From Pseudomonas sp. JAI120 (GTDB taxonomy: Bacteria; Pseudomonadota; Gammaproteobacteria; Pseudomonadales; Pseudomonadaceae), in contig NZ_JACHCZ010000005.1 of assembly GCF_014207255.1 (NCBI RefSeq), positions 310,001 through 374,000 on the forward strand: a stretch of DNA of 64,000 nucleotides, in the 5' to 3' direction. The notes under the pieces are model-generated. The model was not told where the DNA came from. It made no database searches and was given only the letters and a program-made list of their open reading frames with translations. This document shows, in pieces, positions 25,688-34,800 of the stretch. The stretch's first letter is position 1, and every line of letters starts with the position of its first letter. Position numbers and translations under genes: made by a program.

Positions 25688-27277
25688 TCAGAAAGTCGCC
25701 TGCACACTGAAGTGCAGTCGCGAGTCCTGTTTCTGGGTGTTCGGTCCATCGAGCAGCGGGTAACCCCAATCCAGGCTGCCGGACAACCACTTGCTCAAAC
25801 TGGCGCGGGTGCCAAGGCCGACACTGGCCAGGCTGTATTCGTCTTCTTGCTCGGGCAGCGGGTCGTGCAGGCGCATGCGCGCGCCTTCGGCGAACGCATA
25901 GAAGCGCCACTCCTGCACGTAGCTGCCGAGGAACTTGGCCAGGGACGGCGTGCGCAGTTCCTGGGAAAGCAAATACCCCTCGTCCCCGGTACGCTCGGCC
26001 GCCAGGTAGCCGCGCACCGAGGTGGCGCCGCCGGCGGAATACTGCTCGTTGGACACCAGCGGCCCGGAGGCCAACTGGAAAGCGCCCTTGGAGGCCGACT
26101 GCCAATCGTTGGCGAAGGTGTAGGTGTAATTCAGGTCACCCTTGAGCACGGCAAAACTGGCACTGGCCTTGTAGCGCTTGTAATCAAACTCTTCGGCGTC
26201 GCTGCCGTAGCCAAAGAATGCGCGGGTGCCGACCACCAGGTTCAAGCCCAGCCCCAACTGGGATTGCTCGGTGTAGCGATAGCCGTTGTAGCCCAGGGTG
26301 AACGGTGCGTACTTGAGCGGCACCTGGTCGCTGCTGGAACCGAACTTCAACTGCTCGTCAAAATCCTTGAAGTCGATGCCGAACGAAAACGAATTGGCCC
26401 AATTGCCCGCCGCCGGCAAGCTGTAAATGGCGGACACGCCATAGGAGTGGCCCTTGCCCAACACGTTGCTGCCGCCGATGGTGGCGATGTTGCTGTCGGA
26501 CTGGTAACCGGAGAACTGCAAGGTCCAGCGTTCGTTCAACGGCGCACTGTAGGAGCCCGACCAGACCTTGGCATTCTCGGTGTCCTGAGGCGCGGTGAAG
26601 TAGGTCAGGGAAATGCTGTGGCCCAGTTGCCAGAGGTTGTCGTAGCCCAGGGTGGCGACCGAGCGCAGCTTTTCGGTGTCGGCGCTGTAGTCGTTGTTCA
26701 AGCCGATACTGGCGTGCCAGGGGTTCTGGTCTTCGACCTGCAGATCCACGTCCATGGTGCCGGGGCGCTGGCCTTCGCGTACCAGTGGCGTGACCTGCCG
26801 ACCGGCACTGCGGTTGAGCCCGGCCAGTTGGGTTTGCACCGTGGTGAAATCCGGTACCGCACCTTCCTTGAGCCCCGGCACTTCGTCGCGGATCTCCACC
26901 GGCGAGTAGTGCTTGGCGCCGACCACACGCACGCGGCCCACCTTGGTCTCGCTGACCTGCAGATAGACGATGCCGTCATCGACCTTCTGCTCCGGCAGCT
27001 CGACAAACACCGACTGATAGCCACGCGCCTGGTAGATCTTCTGCAACGCATCGCGCGCGCCTTCGATATCGTCCAGGGTCTTTTGCGGGCCGAGAAACGG
27101 GTACACCGCCTCCTCGATCGTCGCCGCATCGAGCACGGTATTGCCGCGCACGAAGTACTCGTTGACGTCCACCTTGCGCGCCGGGGCCTCATCGCCCTCC
27201 TCGGCCCACACCGGTTGCGCCAGGACGCCCAGCGTCAGGCAGCACAACGCCAGCGTTGATTTGAACAGATGCTCCAC
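25688..27277 (-). CDS. pdtB: two-partner secretion outer-membrane transporter (TpsB, ShlB/FhaC family), 529 aa
   Basis: Exports the exoprotein PdtA across the outer membrane. Signal peptide about 1-25, POTRA-type domains at about 35-180 (VNEYFVRGNTVLDAATIEEAV, ALQKIYQARGYQSVFVELPE), then a 16-strand barrel containing the conserved VRGY motif of loop 6 and ending in VQATF. The frame is open to a TTG at 27340; GTG 27277 is preferred because AGGGGG precedes it and the protein then starts directly with a signal peptide. The gene lies 60 nt after phdA and 24 nt before exbB. Confidence 0.92.
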   Translation of the reverse strand: MEHLFKSTLALCCLTLGVLAQPVWAEEGDEAPARKVDVNEYFVRGNTVLDAATIEEAVYPFLGPQKTLDDIEGARDALQKIYQARGYQSVFVELPEQKVDDGIVYLQVSETKVGRVRVVGAKHYSPVEIRDEVPGLKEGAVPDFTTVQTQLAGLNRSAGRQVTPLVREGQRPGTMDVDLQVEDQNPWHASIGLNNDYSADTEKLRSVATLGYDNLWQLGHSISLTYFTAPQDTENAKVWSGSYSAPLNERWTLQFSGYQSDSNIATIGGSNVLGKGHSYGVSAIYSLPAAGNWANSFSFGIDFKDFDEQLKFGSSSDQVPLKYAPFTLGYNGYRYTEQSQLGLGLNLVVGTRAFFGYGSDAEEFDYKRYKASASFAVLKGDLNYTYTFANDWQSASKGAFQLASGPLVSNEQYSAGGATSVRGYLAAERTGDEGYLLSQELRTPSLAKFLGSYVQEWRFYAFAEGARMRLHDPLPEQEDEYSLASVGLGTRASLSKWLSGSLDWGYPLLDGPNTQKQDSRLHFSVQATF

Positions 27278-27336
27278 ACCGCCCCCTAACTGTCTAAGAT
27301 TTTTCGCCGTCGCCGATTGCACGGCGTCTGGCCTGC

Positions 27337-27939
27337 TCAATTACTGCTGGTCGAAAGATGGCTGTGCCGCGCCAGCCAGGTGTGCAGCAAGGCGAAGTTC
27401 AGGGAGAACTCCGGCATGTGCAGCAAGGCGCCGCAGAACACTTCACCGATGATGGTCTGGATCAACTGCACCGCCTGCGGGTTGTTCAACAGGCTGGCGA
27501 TGTCGCGCTGCAGGACGTGGATGCTCCACACCTTCTGGTTCAGCTCCAGGCCGACGAACCAGCGGAACAGCAGGTTGTAGTTCAGTTGCTCGTGCAGCTG
27601 CTGTTCGCTGGGCACCGAATACAGCAGTTGCAGCAGCAGGATCTGCACCACGGTCTGCGGCGCGATCAACATGCCCGGCTCGGCCTGGAGCAGGTCGCGA
27701 TGCTGCTCGAGCACCTCGTCGATCTGCGGGCGCAACAACACCAGCGAATGCCCTGCCGGGATGTAGCTGGACACTTCCTTCAACGCGCCCTGCCAGTCGT
27801 CCTGAGAGACGATCCACACCCACGGCGCGCCGTAGCGGTACACCGAAACCGGCTTCTTGCGCGCGGCCTCGACGATCTTCGACAGGCGCTGGTCGAGCTC
27901 CTGCATGCCGACTTTCGAGTAACGTTCCATAGTTCCCAT
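27337..27939 (-). CDS. phdA: PhdA-like protein with Phd/YefM antitoxin-type N-terminus, 200 aa
   Basis: Residues 4-60 (MERYSKVGMQELDQRLSKIV, then KPVSVYRYGAPWVWIVSQDDW) look like a Phd/YefM DNA-binding fold. The remaining 140 residues are helical with Leu-rich stretches and a tail (LLNNPQAVQLIQTIIGEVF) unlike any antitoxin tail I know. No toxin gene is adjacent. In P. aeruginosa PA0691 between pdtA and pdtB is named phdA, a prevent-host-death-like protein reported to affect biofilm eDNA release. AGGAGT lies before ATG 27939. First gene of the minus-strand pdtB-tonB transcript. Confidence 0.8.
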   Translation of the reverse strand: MGTMERYSKVGMQELDQRLSKIVEAARKKPVSVYRYGAPWVWIVSQDDWQGALKEVSSYIPAGHSLVLLRPQIDEVLEQHRDLLQAEPGMLIAPQTVVQILLLQLLYSVPSEQQLHEQLNYNLLFRWFVGLELNQKVWSIHVLQRDIASLLNNPQAVQLIQTIIGEVFCGALLHMPEFSLNFALLHTWLARHSHLSTSSN

Positions 27940-28035
27940 TGCCCCACTCCTGGCGTCCCGCTGACGGCTGGGGAGGCGGCTCGTGGCGGCCTCCAGCGCG
28001 TTACATAGGCAAGACGGAAGTGGCGATGAGCTACC

Positions 28036-28059
28036 GAACTTTTGTCATGAAAGCTTCAT
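28036..28059 (+). promoter_or_regulatory. shared 24-bp motif upstream of phdA (copy 2)
   Basis: Starts GAACTTTTGTCATG and ends TTCAT; 20 of 24 positions equal the copy upstream of pdtA at 41220. It lies about 97 nt upstream of the phdA start. TTGTCAT-GAAA-GCTTCAT inside it has the 7-4-7 layout of a PhoB box, but pointing away from the gene. A binding site for PhoB or part of a sigma-VreI promoter is inferred. Confidence 0.55.
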
Positions 28060-28146
28060 TTGGGATTGTGAGGGGGGCAATTTTTCGGGGGGCTGCATTG
28101 GCGGCCCTAGAGCTGAGCGGAGTTGTGCCCGGTGTACTCGGTTGGA

Positions 28147-28203
28147 AATGTGGGAGGGGCGGTGCGACGATTCGACTTGCCCCCGATGGCGGCCTCTAGG
28201 CCG
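28147..28203 (+). repeat. variant REP with a 20-nt loop, left flank of the palindromic element
   Basis: ATGTGGGAGGGG is followed by CGGTGCGACGATTCGACTTG instead of the usual GCTTG, then CCCCCGATGGCGGCC. Faces an ordinary inverted REP at 28616-28660. Confidence 0.8.
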
Positions 28204-28227
28204 ACCATTTTTTTTGGATTGGACCGG

Positions 28228-28594
28228 GTACATATCCGTTGCTGCGGTAACGGCCACCTAGGGTTCCGCTTTTACAGCGGGTCACTTTGGAAAAGCCCCA
28301 AAGTAACCAAAGGGCTCTTGCCCCACCACTCGGTACCTCGCCTAGGCTCGGTATGCCCGAACGCAGGCTTTGGAGCGTGGGTAACCCGGCAGGACGCCGG
28401 GTTAGCCGCGCTGGGCCATGGATGGCCCATCGCGGCGGCCCACGCTCCAAAGCCGGAGTGAGGGCACACCGAGCCTCGGCGAGGTGCCGAGTGTTGGGGC
28501 GAAGCGTTTTTGGTTACTTTTGGCGCTCTTCCAAAAGTGACCCGCTGTAAGAGCGGAACCCTAAGCAGCCGTTACCGCAGCAACGGATATGTAC
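28228..28594. repeat. 367-bp palindromic element with perfect 26-bp terminal inverted repeats
   Basis: The ends 28228-28253 (GTACATATCCGTTGCTGCGG...) and 28569-28594 are exact reverse complements over 26 bp. The arms continue inward with high identity for about 100 bp (GGGTTCCGCT, GCGGGTCACTTT, GTAACCAAA). The centre has further hairpins such as AACCCGGC...GCCGGGTT. Short open frames on both strands are by-products. It lies inside a REP pair in the 915-bp pdtA-phdA gap. It looks like a dispersed, non-coding, MITE-like Pseudomonas repeat. Confidence 0.8.
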
Positions 28595-28615
28595 GCATTC
28601 CACGCCAACATTCTG

Positions 28616-28660
28616 ATCGGCCCCAAGGCCGCCATCGGGAGCAAGCCCCCTCCCACATTT
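28616..28660 (-). repeat. REP unit, right flank of the palindromic element
   Basis: TCGGCCCCAAGGCCGCCATC followed by GGGAGCAAGCCCCCTCCCACATTT is an inverted standard REP, complementing the variant REP at 28147. Confidence 0.85.
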
Positions 28661-28708
28661 CACTCCCAGGGCACCCGTTAGAGAGTCGTCGGCTCCCGAG
28701 CCTCCACA

Positions 28709-28739
28709 GGGCAAGTCGAATCGTCGCCCCCACAGTTTT
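28709..28739 (-). repeat. degenerate variant REP
   Basis: GGGCAAGTCGAATCGTCGCC then CCCACAGTTTT is the inverted core of the long-loop REP variant, missing part of the loop. No partner is visible next to it. Confidence 0.65.
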
Positions 28740-28793
28740 AACCGACTCCCCCCAATACCGCTCGGCTATAAGCTCGCCACCCTTCTGCTTCCC

Positions 28794-28823
28794 AAAAAAA
28801 ATGGGGCGATCACTGATCGCCCC
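28794..28823 (-). terminator. Rho-independent terminator of pdtA
   Basis: On the minus strand GGGGCGATC pairs with GATCGCCCC around a 3-nt loop (28803-28823), followed by a run of eight T (28794-28801). It sits 31 nt after the pdtA stop. Confidence 0.85.
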
Positions 28824-28854
28824 GAACGGTACATCGAGAGGTCCTTATGAAACT

Positions 28855-31800
28855 CTACAAACTGATCTGCTTACGCTCCTCATCCGTCAACCGCGCCCGC
28901 GCCTGTTCACTCAGCGGCCCCGCGCCCAGCACCTGCACCGGGCTGTTGGGGTTGTAGCTGGAGTTTTTCTGCTGCGGCTCCGCATCGCGCGGCAACGGCT
29001 CGCTGCCCAGGCTCAACACCTCCACGGTCATGATTGACGGCCGGCCCTGTTTGGACGCCGCCTGCTGGCTGCGCGCCGCGTCTTCTGCGGCCTGGGACGC
29101 CGCCGCCCCCGCCGCGCTGGCCGAGCTCATGGCGCCCGTGTTGACCGTGGCCGACACCGGCACCCCGGACGACTTGCCCTGGGTCTGGATGTTCGCCGCG
29201 TTCACCACCCGCAAGGCGGCGATGTTGACGTTACCCGACACCCGAATCCCCGCCTCCCCCGCATCGATGGTGCCCAACGGTGCGATCAGGTCGATGTCCC
29301 CCGCCGGCACTTCCGGGATCGGGTTGAGCGTGGCGATCCCCGCGCCTGTGCTCGGCACCGACGGCGACAGGCTCACGTTGCCCCAGTTGTCATAGACGCG
29401 CTTGGGCGGCGTGTACACCACGGTGGTCTTGGAGCCACGCCCGGCGTTGATGTCGCCCGCGCTGGTCCAGGCCATGATCGAGCCGCCGAAGGTGGTCATG
29501 ATGCGGCTCTGCCCGAGCAGGATGCTGCCCAGGGAGTACAGCTGGATATCTCCCGCGCCCTGGGTGATCACCCCAGCCGTGGACGGCGGTGCGGCGCCTT
29601 CGATGCCGAACGTCTGGCGGCCACCCGGCGTGAGCATCTGGATCGAGCCACCGAAGTTGGTGTGCACGCCCGCGCCGCCGAACATCGTGATGTCGCCTTT
29701 GTAGGTGATCGGGTTACCGGCCACGTCGGTCTCGGGGAACAACCGGGCAATCGCAGCACGACCACGCACATAGCTGCCCTGGCGCACACTGCCGTCCTGG
29801 TTGTACTCACGGCCGGCGGCCTTGAGTTCGGCGAAGTACACGTCGCGGGCGAAGATCCGTTGTTGTTCGGCGGGCAGTGCGGCGTAGTAGGTACGGGCTT
29901 GTTCGCTGTCGCCAGCAAAGCCGAAGCGTTCGGTGAGCCAGGTAACCAGCTCGTTTTCGTAAGTCTTGGCCACCTTGGCGCCTTGCAGGGATTCCCCCGG
30001 TTGCGCCAGGTTGGCGGGGTTCAGGTAGGCCTCGACGAAGCGGCGGTAATCCGGACCATTGGGGCCCATGCCGGCTTGCATGACGATGCTTGCGCCAGGG
30101 CGGCTGTCGCCGGCCGCGACAGCGCCAAGGCTGTTCACCGCAACTTTGTCTTCCATCTGAATATTGCGCCCCGCCGTCAGCTCCAGGGTGCCGGGGCCGG
30201 CAACGTTGAAGCTGCTGTAGAGGATGTCGCGGCCGGCGCTGGCGATGGAGATATCGGTGGGGCTGTTGTGTACGAACAGGTTGCCGATGAAGGTGTATTG
30301 CCCCGTGTCCGTGACACCACCGCTGGCACCACTCAAGCGCGTGCCGCTGCCGACAATATCGCGCCCGGCCTGCATCCACACCGGGCCTGCGCCTTCGTAA
30401 AAGGTTTGCCCGAGCCGAGCGTCACTTGCCCCCGTGATCGTGAGGGCACGCCCACTGTTGACGCCCAGCAGGTCCCCGCTCAGCGCATAGAAACGCGCGG
30501 GCTCCAGGGCATCACCCCAAGCCATGCTGGCGGTGTTGGGGCCAAAGGCAAACAGTGGAGACACCGTCAAGGTGGCAAGGTTGCCATCGCTGGAAAGATT
30601 GCCACTGCCCACTATTGCCGTTTTTTGATCAGTCAGGAAACCGGCGAAGGCCGGACGCAGAATAGTCGCCAGGCTATCGGGTGCTGCACTGGAGCGGCTG
30701 ATCGTCAGATCGCCGCCGGAGATCGAATCACCGGCCAGCAATTCCAGTTGCCCATTGGACGAAGGTGCGAGTACCAACGCCCTGAGCGGCTGCACGTCGC
30801 CAGGATTACTGGTCGAGGCGCTGCCGTAATAGAGACTGCCGTTAGCGGCAACCGCGCGCAATGTCGCGGGATAGACCGCCGCCATATCGGTTTCCAGGGT
30901 CTGGGTCAGGGGCGTGAGGTTGCCCCCGGCAGAGAACAGGTCCACTGCTGTGCGGTCGGTCCACAGGCTGAACCAGCTTTGCCCAATCCCGTTGACCCCC
31001 TTATTGACGAAGCTCAAGGCGTTCATCTGCGGCGCGCGCCCAGGGTCGGCGACATCCTGCAACACCAGGTCGCCACGGGTGGACAGGCTGAAAGTGGCGT
31101 CGCCCGGCAACAGGCTCAAACCTCCCGCAGCAAAGGCCGAAGTGGCGCGCAACGGATCGTAGGCGCGTACCTCACTGGGACTCTGGTTTTTGAGTTGATT
31201 GCCATACCGCAGCGTCAGACTGCCCAGGGCGCCGCCGGTCAATTGCACGTGCCCACGCAGGTTCACCAGCGCACCATTGAGGTGCTCTGCAAAGGTCTGG
31301 CTGGCGGGGTTAACCGCTCCGCCGACCCGCAGGTTCAGATCACCGCCACCCGTCAGTTGTACACTGCCATCGGCCCCGACCCGACCGGTGCTGCCGACTG
31401 CCAGTACCAGGCCTTGGCTGCGGCGATTGACGTTCAGAGCTGCTGACGAGACAGGGCTGATAAGTCCTGCATCGCCCCCCACATCAACATTCAGGTTGCC
31501 GCCTCCCAGGGTGCCAAACCCGGTGAACCCGACCATCTGGTCCGAACGGTCGGTGGCGACGTAGGAACCAAAATTGATCCACCAGGCGGTGGCTTGCGCC
31601 TGGCTCCCACTGAGCCCATTGCCCTGACGCCACAGCCAGTTGCCGACGTTGGCTGAATCCTGGCCCTGGTCGCTGGGTACCGGACGACCAACGCCATTCT
31701 GCGCCGGGCTGGTGATATTGCCCGTCAGGTCGCCGCCCACTTTAAGTAGCAAGTTGCCGCCCGTATCCGGGTACCAGGCACGGTACAGGCTGCCGGTGTC

Positions 31801-34800
31801 TGCGTTGACCAGCTTTTCGTTGCCCCCGGCGTTAGCCAATACCTTGCCATTGCTGCCCAGGGCTCGCTTGAGGTTATACGGATCGTTGGGCGAGGTGCCG
31901 GTGGACGAGCTGCCTGCCGTGTATACGCCGAACAGCGACTCCATGCTCAGGTTGCCGGCGGCCAGCAGGTCAAGGTCTGCAGCGCCGGTGCGGATTACGC
32001 TGAAGCGAGTGCTGCCGCCCACCAGCAGCGTGTAGGCCTCACCACTGATAACGCAGTATTCCGGGAGGTCGTCACATACGCCTGGGTATTGTATTGCATC
32101 GAAATCAACCGGTTGGCCTACCATGCTGTCATCGCCGAACCACCCCATGGAGCCCTCCTCGGTCCAGACCTGGGCTCCTTTCCCGAACGTCCCATAGTGA
32201 CTGTCCGCCAAGCGCAGATTGCCGCTTACCGGATGCGGTTGCAGCAGGCGACTGTCGGCTGCCTCAGTGTCGGCCCCCGCAACCAGGCGAATCGACCACG
32301 ACTGCGCACCCTCCTCCAGCATGGGAGCAATTGCCCAGTTTTTGCCCGGATGGCCGGCGTCACGCAACGTCACCGACTCCACGCCGCCCGGCAGCTTCAC
32401 GTCTGTCCCCGACGGCAACAGGGCGCCCCGGGGCAGCACTTGGCTGGCGGCCAGGGTCACCTTGGTGGCCAATGGCACGCCCTTGGGCCAGATCAAGCCG
32501 TCGACACTGGCTGACGTGCTCAACAGGCTGCCGGCATCCAGGACACTGCCGATGGCGAGGGTCTGGCTCTGAGTCAGCAACGTGCCCGCCGCGAACAGCA
32601 CATTGCCCGAGGCATCCCGAACAGCCGCCGCCAACACCGTACCCGCCGGGAGTACCAACGGTTGTTTGAGCGTAGCCGCGACGGGCAATCGGGTGCCCGG
32701 CAGCAGAAACAGGGGGTTGGTCAGTACATCGAAATTAAGCGCAGCGCCCGCAGGGAACACAGTGCCCACCTCCAGGGTCACGCCGCTGCCCGGTACCACC
32801 ACGGTGCCGCCGGTGTAGTCGATACCGGCGCGCAGCACCCAGCCATTGTCATCGTCGGTGGCCGGTGGCGCGGCAAAGCCGTCGTTGATGCTGCCATAGA
32901 TATTCAGGTCGCCACCGGCGCGCAGGGTCAGGCTGCCGGACTCGGTCTTGGCCGTTGATTTGAGGCTGGCGTAACGATAGCTGGAGAGGTCCAGATCGCC
33001 CTGCACCACCAGGTCGCCATCCGGGGTTTTGCTGATGATCTCTACGCCGGGGCGCAGGTGGAACACATCGCCGTACGTGGCGTTGTTCAAGCCGGCGAGC
33101 TTCTGCAGCAAGTTGCTGTTAACACGCGCGGCGTTGATGAAATTCGTATTTGCTGGATCGACGACTTTCGTGAGGTAGTCCTGATCAATCACTTGGTACG
33201 GGCGCCCATTGGGCGTTTCATCGGTGTTGGTCGGGGCATCGTCGTAGGTTCTCATGCCGTTGAGCGCAATCGAACGCGCGCCTTGGATAGTCAACTGCCC
33301 ACTGGCGTCAATGGCGATGTCATTGCCGCCCACGCGCGGCGCGTTGAGTTCCAGCGTGCCACGGCTGCGCCCGTCATTGCCGGTCGCGGCCTCGGTGCCA
33401 TGGCGCAGGTCGATGCGCGCGCCGTTGGCCAGGGTCAACTGGCCCTGGCCTGAGCTGAGGACCACGATGGCGCGGTTAGGCGAATCGATGATCTTGCCGT
33501 AGCTGTCCACGCGCAATTGTGTGCCATGGGCGTCCAGCACGGCGCTGCCGTCGAGGGTCAGGCCCTGCTTGGCGGCCAGGTTTATGCTGCCCACGCGCTC
33601 GCCGCTGGCATCCACCAGGCCGGTCACGCGCAGGCTGCCATTGTCGATCGAGACGTTGACGCTGTTGGCCTTGACGTCATTGCCGATGGTCAGGTCGCCC
33701 TGCTTGAGCTGGAAGCTACGCGCACCGTAAACCTGGCCTTGGTTGAGGCGTTGGTTGAGCGCTGCGAACTGGTCGCTGAGCGTACCGCTGCCGCCCAGGC
33801 GCTGGGCCTGGATCTCCACCGCACCCGCGAGGTATGGCACCCGCGTGCCACCGGCATCGTAGTCACCGCTGCTGCCGGCGATGATCTTGCCTGCCAGGTC
33901 GACGATCCCTGCAGCGCCGTCCACCGCCACCGCGCGCAACTTGCCCGCCTGGTTGTGCTGCGCCGACAGGTCGATGGTCGAACCGGCGGCCTGCTGCACA
34001 TTGCCGGCACGGCTCTCCAGCAAAACCTCGCCGCCTGCGCTGTATTTGGTCAAGTCATTGAAGGCAATGGCCCGGCCGGACACATCAATCGAGGCGGCAT
34101 CGGTCAATACCACGTCGCCCCGCGCGCCCAAGGTGACCTTGCCGCTGGGCAGTACCACGGCAGTGGCCAGGCGAAGGCTATCGCCTTGCAATGACAATTC
34201 GCCGCCGATGCCGTCCACCTTGCCTACTGCGCCAGCCGAGGCGCTGACATCAATCGCGCCACCGGCGGTAATACGGTTGACCGAACCGGCCTCACCGGTC
34301 ATCAGCGGCGTGAGGATATTCAGGTTGCCGCCGCTGTAGGCAAAGCCCTTGATCGCATCAAACGCGCCCTGGCTCTGGTACACCGAGAGGCTACCCTTGT
34401 GGTTGGCGGTGATGCGCTCACTGGCATTGAGGTTGACGTTGGCAAAGCCCAGGGCGAGGCGGTCGAAGGTCTTGGTCGTGCTCGGCTGGGCAAAATCCCC
34501 ATAGCCGAATTCGATACGCTCGGCATTGATATCCAGGCGCCCGCTGCCGCTGCCGGCACCGCCGGTCACCGCCGCCACAGGCGGCGCGACGGCACCTTGC
34601 CAGATCAGGTTGGCGGTGTGGATAGTCGCCACGTCGTTCAAGCCGCCAGAGCCGTAGATCGCCGGCGTGGACAGCATCAGGTTGCTCAGCAACGACTTGC
34701 CGGTCACGGCGTCGTAAGTGTCCAGGGTGGTGGTGCCGTAGAAGTTAAAGCTGTCACGCGCCGACAGTTGCAGGGTTTCCAGCGCCGGGGCGCCGAATTG

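Noticed and set aside
27278..27340. TTG start for pdtB at 27340
   Set aside because: GTG 27277 has an AGGGGG site and yields a proper signal peptide at the N-terminus.
28123..28550. Short open frames on both strands in the pdtA-phdA gap
   Set aside because: They fall in the REP and palindromic repeats and translate the repeat sequence; no ribosome binding site or protein family.
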